Positions 11,395 to 22,277 of a DNA stretch of 64,000 nt are shown here, piece after piece. The notes beneath the pieces are model-generated. The model was given only the letters and a program-made list of their open reading frames with translations, made no database searches and was not told the DNA's origin. Position numbers and translations under genes: made by a program. The DNA is from Lepraria neglecta (taxonomy: Eukaryota > Ascomycota > Lecanoromycetes > Lecanorales > Stereocaulaceae), in the NCBI GenBank assembly GCA_033220425.1, contig CM065646.1, positions 1,433,501-1,497,500 of the forward strand, read 5' to 3'. Within the stretch, counting starts at the first letter, position 1, and each line of letters starts with the position of its first letter.

Positions 11395-12175
11395 GCATTT
11401 GGATATATGATCTGATTGCTAAAGAGCCTCAAGGGGATTCCGAGACTCTGAAGCATGCCCTTTCTCCATCGCGGAGGATCCATTTCATTGCTGGTGGTAG
11501 CTTCTGTATGCCACCATCCTCAGAGCATTGGGCATTCTGTGCAGAGCTTAGCGGGAAGCTACCACGCTCCACAATCAATCTTATCAGTCCTCCACTTGCG
11601 CCCCATAGCCCGGCTCCGGTCACCTTTCCTCGTCTGGTGCAGTTATTCAAGACTCTCATGGCAAGTGAGAATGATGAGATAATCAGCTTTGCAGGCGATT
11701 CGTCTGGCGGGAATCTCGTATTATCTCTTGTACTGCATGCTCTGAAAGAAGACCCAACAATGAGATATCCAGGAAGCATTATGCTTATTTCACCTGTTGT
11801 CGATCTTCGTTTGACCAATCCTAAAATTAAAGACGTCGAATCCAAGGATTCCGTACTGCGACGGAACATTGAAGAAAAGACCGCCAAGTCATGGGCGGAC
11901 TCCTGGGATCTGGCAGATCCACGACTTTCGCCATTGCTCGCTAATATCTCTATCTTGCAATAACGGGGCGTGAAGGTGCACGGTGTTACCGGCGGCCACG
12001 ATATACTGACCCCGGATGCCATTTTGTTCCGTGAGAAATAAAAACTGCTGGAATCGACGGAGAGTGGCTTGAGTGGGATAAGCAGATGCACTGCGTTCCA
12101 ATTGCTTTTACTTACCGCCTGCCTAAGAGTGTACGAGGGAAATATTGGGTCATTGATGTATTGAAGAAGACCTAG
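11395..12175 (+). pseudogene. Alpha/beta hydrolase (fold-3, steryl acetyl hydrolase-like), decayed
   Basis: The frame reads HFIAGGSFCMPPSSEHW (the oxyanion HGG motif region with His-x-x-Ala-Gly-Gly), the nucleophile elbow AGDSSGGNLVLSL, then ISPVVDLR and LADPRLSPLLANISIL. A TAA at 11961 interrupts it. The same frame continues RGVKVHGVTGGHDILTPDA with the catalytic Asp, meets a second stop, and then resumes in another frame with GEWLEWDKQMHCVPIAF, which holds the catalytic His, ending at a TAG at 12173-12175. All three catalytic residues can therefore be located, but one stop plus one frame change make it non-functional. Enzymes of this class de-acetylate sterols or small esters. No clear start codon region was found upstream of 11395. 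Confidence 0.6.
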
Positions 12176-12474
12176 CTTTCAAAATACAACGAAGGGCTCA
12201 ATTGGGTGCATGCCTTTGAGTTCGTGCAAGTGACAATCGTGCTATTCGTGAAATGAGATACATGGATCGAATGTAGAAATTAATGGATCTCGTGCGTTTT
12301 GTGACGAGAAGATAACTTTTTATTCCCACTCAGCCTTAATGCTGACTTCGGTATTCGATCTGAATGAGATCCATATTCAGATGCTGTTATGGTTCTCCGG
12401 GTAGACATAGAAGGAAATCGCGATGATAGCGTATCTGCCATTATCCTCATTAGCGGTGGTCCTATTTGTGATAT
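12176..12474. other. Intergenic, no gene seen
   Basis: This stretch lies between the hydrolase relic and the 3' end of the exchanger gene. It is AT-rich with no feature recognised. Confidence 0.4.
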
Positions 12475-13954
12475 TCAGACAGGAGTTACATACGTCCCGA
12501 CTAGCATTGCACCTTCAAGATAGTTCGTCTCGCCATCTGCAATTAGACTGTTCACAACGAGAACAGATAGGAAGAACACAACCGCATCAAAAGGCTCGAA
12601 GCATAAGCTCATGGGCTGATTAATGATCCAGCCTACCACAACCAGAAACGGTGTTACAAAAAGAGCTATCTGGAGGCTGCTACCCAGAGCCACACCAAGC
12701 GCAAGATCCACCTCATTCTTGGCCGCGGCAGCCACAGCGGTGACTTGCTCGGGGGCATTTCCGACGAGGGGCAAAATGATCAAGCCGACAAAGATCTTGT
12801 TAATTCCCAGAGTGTGAACGAGGCCATCAATAGTGCCGACAAGATACTCAGCGCAGATGGCAATCACGATAGTGGTTGTGAGGAGGGCTATGACTGCCGC
12901 TTGAGGTGACAGCGCATCTTCTTGCTTCCCTTTCCGTGTATCCACGCGCCCTGGATCGACATTGGCGTTTGTCTGCTCAAAGAGCCTAGAATGTGTCTGA
13001 AACTGGAAGTAAAGCCACGTGACGTAAAGGATGAGCAGGACGATGGACGTCCCACGCGATAGTACCAGTATGTCGTTGGGTGAACGCGTCATCGTAGTAT
13101 GATCGAATGCCATATTCAGCGCCGCCGGGATCACGAGGGACATCGATGCGACGACCATCAAGGAACCCATAGTCTGGGCAGCCGTTGCATTGAACTGGCA
13201 GTCTCGACGAAAACCGCCGACGACAAAGCAAGATCCAAGACCCTGATATGAAGTAAATTCCCATTCTTCACATTTCATGTCTGCGGATCAGCTCACTAGG
13301 AGAAGGTTCGAGAGAACGGCGCCCAGCATGTTAGCCTGCACGATTCGAATTTCACCTCTGGTCAGAGCTACCGTGCTGACCTACACCCAGATAATCGAGA
13401 CACGGTTAGCCATCCATAAAAGATGGGCCCATCGAGCGTAGGATGCCACACAGACTCACAATCAATTCCAAAGCGTTGCCAAAGGTGGCATTGAGCAATG
13501 CTCCAACACTCTGACTAAAGTTTCCGGAAAGTTCCTCGGTAATGGCGCTCAAAAGCACAGCGAGAGGTACAATGGCGAGCAGGTTCAGTACGAACACAGC
13601 TGTAGGATTCCAATCCAGAATACCGACAACTATTCCAACGGGTACAAAACCCAACAGCTTGTAGACGTCATTGCTGTTGAGAATGTATTTAAGGACGCGC
13701 CAGTTTCGAACAGGATGGGGGTTCATCAAGGAGTCCTCGGCGTGGATTGAGGGCAAATGATCCGTACTGCCCTCATCACCCTTACCCTTGCCCTCGACGA
13801 CTGGATCCATACGCCTTCTTAGAGATTCGCGGGCTTTCAATTGAGCAACAAGCGTCAGCGGTTTGGGGCCTCCATTATTCGGTGGTAAGGCTGAACGTGC
13901 GGAGGCACTACTTTGTTTCCGTCTAGGCGGTATACAGGGTTCTGACTTACACAT
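12475..13954 (-). CDS. Vacuolar Ca2+/H+ exchanger (CAX/VCX1 family)
   Basis: Exons 13954-13460, 13380-13297 and 13242-12475 give 448 residues, all in phase. The first transmembrane half contains the cation-binding repeat GNALELIVS split by intron 1, followed by ALTRGEIRIVQANMLGAVLSNLLL, a hallmark of fungal CAX proteins. The second half carries the matching repeat GNAPEQVTAVAAAAKNEVDLALGVALGSSLQIALF. About ten or eleven membrane segments are visible, with an acidic/charged loop in the middle (DPGRVDTRKGKQEDALS). VCX1-type proteins pump cytosolic Ca2+ into the vacuole in exchange for protons and shape calcium signalling. An in-frame TAG just upstream fixes ATG 13954 as the first start. A 46-base second intron is unusually short but has correct ends. 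It is the intact gene in a neighbourhood of relics. Confidence 0.9.
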
Positions 13955-14710
13955 GTACTTGAGGACAGACTCCAGCTACAACGCGTGAATCCCTTATAAC
14001 GCGGATTGTTGTGGATTGACAATTAATGGGTGATGAAGTTCGAGAAGTTGAATTGAAAAGAGAAAAAATTTAAAGTCCGAGGTTCTGTTGGTCGGCTATC
14101 GGCCGAGGGCAACTTGAGCGAGATTGAAAGGTGCCTAGGAAGGTACCTTAATAAGTTCCCATCAGCAATATACCTTCCCTTCCCAAGAACCTCATAGAAT
14201 GCATCAACCAAGCTGTTTAATCCGTCCTGTTAAGTGCGCAATACGCTGAGGATAACCAGCGCGAAAAACTTCTGACAGTCAGCCTAATGGGTCCACAGGC
14301 AATTTTTTGCACTGCCCCGTTCATTGCGGCCCTGACTAGCGCACCGCAAGGATGATTTACCTTGCATAACTAGATGCAGGAGGAACACTGGTGTGGGCGG
14401 TGTCAAATGCTACTCTTAACGTCTACCGATAAGCCAGCTCAACCTTCATCCTTTTCGGCGGGCTCAATAGCACCAACTAGCCTTCGATTCCTTGATTCTA
14501 CCAGCTTATCTAGCTTTTTATTCACATGGCGGCTTCGAAATGGTTCACTGGAAACAAGTGGTTGGCATGCATCGTCATGCAGCGAAGGAAAACACGGAGC
14601 CTTTTCGAGTTCTTGTAGGTTGTCTTCAATGATAAGTTGCTAACTCTCTGCCTCATTCCAGACGATGTTGTCTGTGAAATCATCTCTTCTACAAGTGACC
14701 CAATGTAAAT
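13955..14710. other. Promoter side of the exchanger; no gene seen
   Basis: This 0.75-kb stretch includes the presumed promoter of the Ca2+/H+ exchanger. A 30-codon frame from 14526 (MAASKWFTGN...) is too short to support. Confidence 0.4.
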
Positions 14711-14930
14711 CAACGCTCGTGATGGTTACCCAACTAATTAGCTTCTTAGCGGTTTAGGTGGTTGGTTTGCCTTTTTGACCCTCGTATTTGGACCGGTTTG
14801 AGGCCTTAATGGTCCCGGTTTAGTCCGTTTAACTTATATAAAAGGTGGTTGGAACCATCTAAACCGCCAAGACCTAGGGAATAGATTTTTGATATATATT
14901 AGGTTAGCGTATTACCTAAAAAGGCTAGTC
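14711..14930. mobile_element. Degraded relative of the hAT-type MITE (5' part)
   Basis: The start CAACGCT...CCAACTAATTAG...GGTTGGTTTGCCTTTTT aligns with the first 70 bases of the complete MITE at 21294 (CAACGCT...CCAACTATTTAA...GGTTGGTTTGCCTTTTTT). A later GGTTAGCGTA.TACC stretch is also shared. The right end with the inverted terminus is not found. An internal inverted pair (GCGGTTTAGGTGG near 14749 and CCATCTAAACCGCC near 14856) is visible. It lies directly upstream of a coding frame that has lost its start, so insertion here or a linked rearrangement may have cut that gene. Confidence 0.45.
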
Positions 14931-14999
14931 GCCCTAGCCCTATACTCGGGGTCTACCCGCAGAAATCTAAGCCTTGAGTAGAAAAGCAACTTTAATTGA

Positions 15000-15365
15000 C
15001 CCTGCACCTTCAGCTCCAACTTCACCACCTTACGCAACAGGCTGTGCGGCATCCACGTCACCCAATACCAGAAAAATGAAACCACTGGTCCCAACGCCAA
15101 CAGTCCAAACTACCTGCTTGCAGTCGACATCAAAGACGCTAACGGTGCTTCCATCAATTCTTTCCCGGGAACAACTTCAGGGCCACAAGGCTTCACGAGT
15201 AAGCTGCCATTGGTGCATGTGATTATGGCTGGCGCTGTTGATAGGGATGCTCTGCTTTTTGGTTATGGCGATCAGCATTGGGAGAGTAATGAACAGGCGC
15301 ATCATAGCAAGTTCGAGGCTTATGACTCGAGGAAGCGGGCGGGTGATACAAGTTTTGCCTGTTGA
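15000..15365 (+). pseudogene. Headless secreted-protein fragment
   Basis: From 15000 to the TGA at 15363 there is a 121-codon open frame with no ATG near its beginning. It reads CTFSSNFTTLRNRLCGIHVTQ, then YQKNETTGPNANSPNYLLAVDIKDANG, and further on HVIMAGAVDRDALLFGYGDQHW with a Cys near the end. The pattern (paired cysteines, beta-rich, N-glycosylation sites NFT and NET) resembles the mature part of a small fungal secreted protein of unknown function. No signal peptide precedes it in any frame; instead the MITE relic ends just upstream and a TGA sits immediately 5'. I infer a gene truncated at its 5' end. Confidence 0.45.
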
Positions 15366-15880
15366 TGGGTGGTTAGAGGGTCGAGAGGGCTTAGAGTCGT
15401 AGCGCAAGCTCTGAGTGCACAGCGAAAGACAGTACCTGTTGTTAACAGGAAGCTATCCACGAGGAGAATGTTGTACACTTTTTCTTTGTAGATTATGTTT
15501 GTTCGCGGAAGCGATGGATCTAGTCTGTATAGTCTGAGGGTGGAGTCGGGTCAAAGAAGGAGAAGGATTCTTTAGAGGCCCCGCCACTCGTCGTCATCGT
15601 CATCCTTCTCTCCCTCACCAAAGCCAAACGCTACAAATTTAGCTTCTATGACATCTCCATAATGTATCTTTTTAAGAACATCTTATCAGCCATGCCGAAA
15701 TGGGGGGCGCAATGGAAGCCTAGCACAGCCTACCGATGAGCAGATTGCACAGCCACCTTATTAAAATTTCCATTCATCTATCAACAGGCTTTTCGCTAAC
15801 TTGCAGGCATATCAATACGATATACTCGTTAAACATCGAGATCAAAGCCTAATTTCCTCGAATAAACGTTAGAGATGTAG
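15366..15880. other. Intergenic, no gene seen
   Basis: No coding frame or repeat is recognised between the headless fragment and the chimeric relic. Confidence 0.4.
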
Positions 15881-16140
15881 TCGCCCTCATGTGAAGACCT
15901 AAAAGCCCAACCACGTTTCACAGCGCTTGCTAATGAAATTCTTGACATAATCTTAGCCTATATATGTTATTACTAGCGGAGACGATATAATGGCCCTTGA
16001 TGCTATTTTTTTCGTGAGAAATATGAGATTGCTCGCAATGCTCGAAAGTGATTTGAATAGAAGTAGATGCACTGCTTTCCAATTGCCTCCATTTGCGACT
16101 TTCCGGAGTAAGTGTGGGTAAAGACTAGGTTATTGATACA
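15881..16140 (+). pseudogene. Chimeric relic: F-box exon 1 joined to hydrolase tail
   Basis: Positions about 15890-15960 read RFTALANEILDIILAY, matching exon 1 of the intact F-box gene at 18360 (HFTALANEILGIILMQ). From about 15970 the DNA instead matches the last 180 bases of the hydrolase relic at 11990-12165: GCGGAGACGATATAATG versus GCGGCCACGATATACTG, TTCGTGAGAAATA versus TTCCGTGAGAAATA, and AGATGCACTGCTTTCCAATTGC versus AGATGCACTGCGTTCCAATTGC. Both pieces are heavily changed. It is non-coding debris that records local duplication and rearrangement. Confidence 0.5.
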
Positions 16141-16399
16141 TTGTACAATGGGTCATAAGGTAGTGTTTCAAGTAGTACCAGCGTTTACAAACTAGGATCA
16201 GCATTATGACGAGCCTTCCATGATTCTCATGCGGTTGAGGACAGTTAGAACGCGTGCGATCCAAACATGGTCCTCGCCGTTGTAGATCTCCAGTCCAGGA
16301 TGGAAGACTACAGAGCTCAAGCTTTACTTCGGTAATGGCTTTGCCTCCTCGCATGGTAGTTGTTATGGCGACTCTGAGATCCGGTCATTAGGTGTAGCG

Positions 16400-17790
16400 A
16401 AGGTGGTCTAGCCAAAGCACTAAGCTCCATCTACCGGAATTCTGGCACTCGCTATCCAGCGTATGGCTTATTCGGGGCGCTCTTCGGGAATTCGATTGGA
16501 GGAGTGCTCTTTTTGAGACGGAGAAGCCTTGTAAGGCCGTTGATCTAGGAAGAACTCGGTCCTTGACAGATATCAAACACTTCGCTAGACTTGGTGGTCC
16601 TGATCTTTCTGATATCAAAGGAGTATGTCGTAACATTAACATATATTCAACACGTGTGCAAATCGCTAACCGATGATCTAGTGTCCGGAGCCATACGAGA
16701 TCTCTGAAAATCACCATGCCATCGACTGCTTCAGGATCCAAGCCTGGCTCAGGTCAGCGCGGCAAGAGCAACAAGAACAAAGGATCAGGCAAATCCTCCG
16801 CATACGACAAAAACTTCGAGCAGAACCTTGCTGAATATCATATTTTGGGCCCCCGACGAATGCACAAGCCCGGCAATCTCAGGGAATGGAGAGACGCTCT
16901 ACAGAAGCGAAGCTATCTCTATCCCCATCACGCTTTATTGACGAAGACCACGATATATTCTTGGACGCCATCGATGATGCCAAAAATGAGGCAGAGGTTG
17001 TGAGTGGTGTCTTTCCCACGCTCACAGGGACCACAAGATATCCCTCGGCCATGAACCGGCCGTGTTTTAATTGGGACCCACTCACTGATGGTTCTCTTGT
17101 GCTGCACAGCCTGACTTCTATGATGGGGTCCGCCACAGTCCAGATAAGATTGCTCGTCTATAAGCTTGCTATGATGGCGTCCTAGGTGCGCGTGCTATGC
17201 ATCGACGTCGGAATTTTGGTAACGACATTGTATACGAAAACAACGCAAACACAGTTAGCGCGTCCTATGCCGGATGAACACTCGAGCTAAACGCTCACCA
17301 TCTGACCCAGCCGAGAGGTCCTGGCATAGACCCGCATTACCATATGACGCCTCTACAAGCTTAGGCTCTGCACGGGTCTGCTCGGGATGTTCGCGAGGGA
17401 GTCAGCGCCTTCAGGAACTGCCGAGACCTGGCGTACGAATGTAGAGTTCAATTTATCGAAGCGGCAAATTTGAGGCTAAGGAATCCTTCACCGGAGGCCG
17501 TATTGCCAGAGCCTTCCAGCTACGACCTGCAGCCAGGTTCCCCGAACAATGAGCGCTGCCTTGGTCCTGAGCTATCTCCAGAAGCTTTGACCGTGAGTGG
17601 ACTCGGAGAACCCACCACCTCTTCCAAAAAGCGGCCAAGATCAACTATTTCAGGATACCCTTCACTATCCGAAACATCAAAAACACCCCCAAGAAAGTGA
17701 GTCTCAAACGGCAACCTGAAAGTTAGGAAGGCCCTGCAACAGTCATAAATGGAGTGTCTTTTCCAATATACCACGGGCGTTGAGGGCCAT
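16400..17790 (+). pseudogene. Conserved fungal hypothetical protein, multiply broken
   Basis: Successive frames on the + strand read one coherent protein. The pieces are PEFWHSLSSVWLIRGALREF, KPCKAVDLGRTRSLTDIKHF, a likely intron (GTATGT at about 16623 to CTAG at about 16680), CPEPYEISEN, MPSTASGSKPGSGQRGKSNK, HILGPRRMHKPGNLREWRDA, a frame change, LSPSRFIDEDHDIFLDAIDD, VVSGVFPTLTGTTRYPSAMN, another frame change, PDFYDGVRHSPDKIARL, and later NFGNDIVYENNANTVSASYA and a Pro/Ser-rich tail. At least two frame changes and several stops separate them. The Lys/Gly/Ser-rich linker suggests a disordered region. I do not recognise the function, and no start codon was found for the first piece. Confidence 0.45.
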
Positions 17791-18359
17791 TTTGGAGCTT
17801 TGACAGGCGGAATCTGATTTTTTCCTCGAAGCTTGACATCCTAAGCCCACACATAATATGGATGGAATAACCCGCACATTTCCGAATCTGGATTTTACAT
17901 GGGAGCGTATTAGAGGTTTCAGCTACTTTGCTGAGCAGGCATAATAATTAGATGTCCGGTGTTGAAGTTTTCGTCCTGTTCTGTATGTGTTCACATTGGT
18001 TGTACAGTAGTCGCACAGTCTTGCAAAGCATGAGGGATCAAAGTCGCTCTATGTATGTTGCGACATAAATAAGGCGGCAGAAGCAGGTAACTGCTAAGGA
18101 CGATACACCATCGCTGAAGGGGACGCTGTTTCAAAAACGTGTAGTGGGACCGGATTCGCTGAGTTTACTGGCGACTCAACCTTATGGGGCTTTGATCCTG
18201 CAAAGTGGGGTTGCCTAGCACAGCCTGTCTCGTGCACAGCCACATTGCCAAAACGCCTTCTATCGATCAACGAAGTTTTCCCAGTCTTGTGAATTTGTTT
18301 ATAGGATAAATTGGTTAACTCTTTGGAGTCGTTTCGTACTCTAATCATGCGAAGTGAAG
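17791..18359. other. Intergenic, promoter of F-box gene
   Basis: No gene seen; it presumably holds the promoter of the F-box gene that starts at 18360. Confidence 0.4.
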
Positions 18360-20192
18360 ATGTGCTCCACGTCGAGGGAAAGCGCAAGAGAACGGCTTCA
18401 TTTCACAGCACTTGCCAATGAAATTCTTGGTATCATCTTAATGCAGGTAAGTAACTGGCTTACGAGTTTACAATCTATTGACGGCTCTGATACCTGTGAT
18501 AGATCGAGGAAGAGTCACCGCGTTCCCTCTTGAACTTAGCACGAGCCTCGAAATTTAGTAAAAAACTTGCCGACCCATTCCTCTACCGCTCAATTGAGCT
18601 GAGTGACAAAGACACGAAGTTCAAGCAGACTGAGCAATTTGTTCGGCGACTGCTTGACTCAAATGACGACTTGAGATGGCATGTCAAGGATCTTAGAATC
18701 ACAGGATGTGGAACGTCTCGGGGCGATCGATTCGATACTTTGGTTCTGGAGCAAGTTCTCGACAACATTGTCGAGATTAAGTCATTCAGGTATGTATTTG
18801 CATTTCCCGAGATCCGTTCCGCCATTTTGCTTTGCGTTGTATAGGAATTGGCTTTTTGGGGCTATTTTTCCCTATGGACCCAGACTGACTTTTCAGCTGG
18901 GACACCAAGGCAGCTATTCCAGAAACGGTGATCTGGCCGTTAGAAAATCGCTGGCCCAATGCCAGGCTTTGCGTGACAAACACCAATACGGACTTGAGAC
19001 TAGTATCGTCGCCTCTGCTACACTCTTTGACGCATAACATCCAACATTATGAAGGGGAGCCCGCAATGCTCGCTTTCCCACCAAAGATTAAAGAAGCCAT
19101 AAGCAAAAGTGTGAGGCTCAAAGTCCTCCACGCGGCAATTTCATCGGGCTATATCGATGCACCAGTGCCGCCAGCACGGCGTGCTTCCCACTTCCAACAG
19201 ATCCTATCGGATGCAATGCCCAATCCGTCAGACAAACTTCCGCCACTTCACGAGCTCACACTGGGACCTCATTTCAGATATTGGCATATCGGCCGCCAGT
19301 GTCGTATGCTCTGGACACAGTGCATTGACTGCAGTCAGCTGAGGCGTCTCAATCTAAGACATGGCTGCCCCGAAACCCTCCTCGAGCAACTCGAAGGTCA
19401 TGTTCCAAATTTGAAGTCGCTGACATTAGGTGTCAAACTTGCCACCCAGGACGGGGGAACACTCAGTGGCGGGGATCCGAGTCTCGTACAAACATTCATT
19501 GAGTCCATCGATGGCTTGCACGAACTCTCCATCATCAATTATTGTGCAGAACCCGACTTTCTCTTCTCAGCTGTCCTAAAGCATCACGAATCGCTGGAGA
19601 CACTTTCATTTCATACTCCACCAGATCAGCACTACAGGCGCAAGTTGCCTCCTGTCTGGGCCGTGGAGCAGCTGTTGAGACTCCGTGACCAGTGTCGAAA
19701 TCTGTCAGTCTTAGAGCTCGACGTAGTGCTGGAAGAAGGCCAGTGGGTAAGTAAATCCCATGAGGACATGGACATAAGGTAGCCATACTCATTCAATCGC
19801 AGTCTTGGGATATGGCAGGCACATTAGCACGCTTCAATCGCCTACAGACCCTCAAGATCTCTGTGGAAATTCCAATGGAGGCGTCAGACTTCTCAGAAAA
19901 GGAGTATGTCCAGAGTGCGATGGGTACACTGCCAATGCCTCCGTGGAGGGAAGACCTAGGCAAATCCATTGCTTGTGAATTGTTCCGCAAGTTCTACGAG
20001 CATGACCCCTATAGTCACTTGAAAACCCTCGAGTTCAGATTTACACGGCTGGAAGTCAGTGATAGGGCACAGGCCCTCGTGGTGTACAACTCCATCTTTG
20101 TGCGGCGATTGGAAAGAGATGACGCACCTCGACCTGAAGATGGCGGTTTTGCGATCGAGTGTGAACACAAATGGCCTACTGCTGATGTTTAG
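18360..20192 (+). CDS. F-box/LRR-like protein, 4 exons
   Basis: Exons 18360-18446, 18503-18789, 18897-19746 and 19803-20192 give 537 residues; all introns have GT..AG ends and join in phase. Exon 1 plus the start of exon 2 encode a short F-box-like segment (FTALANEILGIILMQIEEES, then SLLNLARASKFSKKLADPFLYRSIEL). The rest contains leucine-rich stretches such as LPPLHELTLGPHF, LRRLNLRHGC, LKSLTLGV, LHELSIINY, LETLSF and LSVLELDVVLEE. This is the usual build of fungal F-box proteins that recruit substrates to SCF ubiquitin ligases through an LRR-like surface; the target is unknown. ATG at 18360 was chosen because it keeps exon 1 open. A broken copy of its first exon lies at 15.9 kb. Confidence 0.75.
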
Positions 20193-20605
20193 TAGTACAA
20201 GACACGAGGATATTTTAATTTTGAGTGGATTGCGATGGAAGATCTATGGCAGTCGTAGTAGTCTCTCAAGGTCTTGCTGGCCCCGCTTGTACTGGGAGAC
20301 GATGCCTAGCGACTTCACAAGATGTGCGTCCTTCATTTCAGCTAAGTGAATGAAGATCGGGAGTGAGCGAGAGAAATGAATATATGAAGCAGCGAACATG
20401 GCGAGCGGACTCTGAACTCTTATATAAATTCCATCCCTCCTTTTCTCTCTCCTTTTCTCTCTTTCGTTCTCCTTCTAATGGAGGTGGCCGGGACGACGAA
20501 AATTTGTGATTCAGCCCAAATTTCAACTTTACTCTGAGATATCCTCTCCCTCACCTTTCTGCATCTCTCGAAATATATACATTTATATATACACGAAGGG
20601 GGCGA
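20193..20605. other. Intergenic with pyrimidine-rich tract
   Basis: CT-rich DNA at 20432-20475 (repeated CCTTTTCTCTCT) precedes the next gene and may be promoter sequence. Nothing else seen. Confidence 0.4.
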
Positions 20606-21920
20606 ATGAAAGACCTCATCGAAATCATCATGGGCACGACCTCAATCCGCTACCTCGACACTACTGTGTGGACAGCTTTGGCCACGTGCCAGCCCAGAGA
20701 TGAGGACGCCATACAAGCAGAGTTATGGCCGGATGCCGACCATCCCAATCCTCAGTCTCCCTACGCTGCGTGCGGTCGTGGGAGGCTTTTGCCCAATGTG
20801 ACAGACCACCAATACCGCATAATCTACAACAGACTCCTCGAGCCTGCGAATCTCGAATTCGAGCTCTTGGAGATCGAAGACTTCGCGGATTTTGCAAAGT
20901 ATAACATCCCCGCCATGCTGTCGGTGTCGTCACAGGTCTTACGCTGGCTTGTGCCGGCACCAGAGGAGGCAGCGCGCTGAAAGGCGTCAAGATACTCCGA
21001 GCGAATGGGCACCAAAAACATCCTGAGGATCCAATTCTTCATCAAGAAAGTATTCGAGGATACAAACCATGCTGCCAACAGACTGATCCACCTTGGTGGC
21101 CAAACGGTCGAGGACGGTCTTGAAAGCTTCGCGCCTGCCTACCGACCAGCCTTTAACATCTACACAACCGTTACCACGCATGGGCCTACGACGAACAAGG
21201 CGAAGATGGTCGACATCCGCACATACCTGAAGCGGTTTCGAACCAACTGGGCCCGGTTCTCCTTTTCGCTACAGTGGGACTGTGGGTTAGCGTCAACGCT
21301 GTTAATAGTGCACCAACTATTTAATAAATAGTTGGTTTAACCGGTTGGTTTGCCTTTTTTTGCTTAGTAGTTGGTGCAGTTTAACAGTTCAACTGTTTAA
21401 TTTAAACCGGTTCAATGTTTGAACCAACTGCTTATAAACTAGTTGGTTTGGCAGTTAAACGGTGCAATATGGGGGAAATTCTGCCTTATACGGTTAGCGT
21501 ACTGCGTATATAGGCTTAGCGTCAGGGGCTTCTTGGTGGTGTAATCTCATTAAGGAGTTCTAAAATTTTCTGGAAACTTTATTTTGTATTGCCGCTGTCG
21601 TACACGTCGTCGGCGATGTTGAAAACTTTTCATGTTCAAGCCTCGGTGGAATTCCTGCATAATTAGAGCGAGGTCTCACCAAAATTTGGTATAAACTTGC
21701 TTCAATTCCGCACTTATGCCATCGAACTGTTTAACCAACTGGTTCACTAATAGTTTTTTTAGTGTAAACCGTTTAACTTTTAAACTGCACTGTGAACTGT
21801 TAATAAATAGTTCGTAGTGCAGTTTGCCTTTTAAACTGCACGGTTTGTACTATTAACAGCGTTGGTTAGCGTGTCTCATGATCAGATGCGGTTTCAGCCA
21901 TGCGCCATGACCATGGGCCA
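20606..21920 (+). pseudogene. Uncharacterised gene interrupted by a stop and by a MITE
   Basis: ATG at 20606 (or 20630) opens a frame reading RYLDTTVWTALATCQPRDED, YAACGRGRLLPNVTDHQYRI and LEFELLEIEDFADFAKY. A TGA at 20978-20980 stops it, but the same frame continues at once with NILRIQFFIKKVFEDTNHAA and SFAPAYRPAFNIYTTVTTHG, ending in FSLQWDCGLA where the 571-bp MITE is inserted at 21294. TGA from CGA (Arg) would need one C-to-T change. Beyond the MITE the frame ends within about 40 bases, so the insertion lies near the natural C-terminus. Function is not recognised; the protein appears soluble and leucine-rich. Confidence 0.4.
21294..21864. mobile_element. hAT-type MITE, 571 bp, with 8-bp target duplication
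   Basis: The left end CAACGCTGTTAATAGTGCA and the reverse complement of the right end CAACGCTGTTAATAGTACA match at 18 of 19 positions. Both ends begin CAACG, which fits the hAT terminal consensus YARNG. The element is flanked on both sides by GTTAGCGT (21286-21293 and 21865-21872), an 8-bp duplication as hAT transposases make. Inside are many short palindromic AGTTGGTTTAAC / GTTTAAACTGC motifs and no open frame, so it is non-autonomous. The perfect target duplication and near-perfect ends suggest a fairly recent insertion. It sits in the 3' part of the gene starting at 20606. Confidence 0.85.
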
Positions 21921-22270
21921 TAGCGAGAGATCCGTGCTTCCTGAGAGCACTATTTATATGAGCATCCCACCAGCAGTGGGCTCTTCAGTCGAGTTCATCT
22001 CTTTCAGAGCCATAGCAGTTCTTTCCCGCCCACCCGCACCTTATACATAGCCTATATATATAGCCTATCTACACTCCAGGTCTATGCCGTCTAGGCATGG
22101 GAGTTTTCTAGCGCTGGGGCACCTGTTGTGGCCTTTCTAGGCTTGCTAGCCCTGGCGTTGGACCGCCCAAGCATCTATTTACATATCCACTTGTGCCGGT
22201 GTGTATAGCTTCAGGAGTGAGAACACTAAGCGAAGTCGGTGGCAGCATTCACCCACCACAATATGAAGTA
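21873..22270. other. Non-coding, no gene seen
   Basis: This is the flank of the MITE. It holds short AT-rich runs (TATATATAGCC) but no recognised feature. Confidence 0.35.
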
Positions 22271-22277
22271 AGACTTC

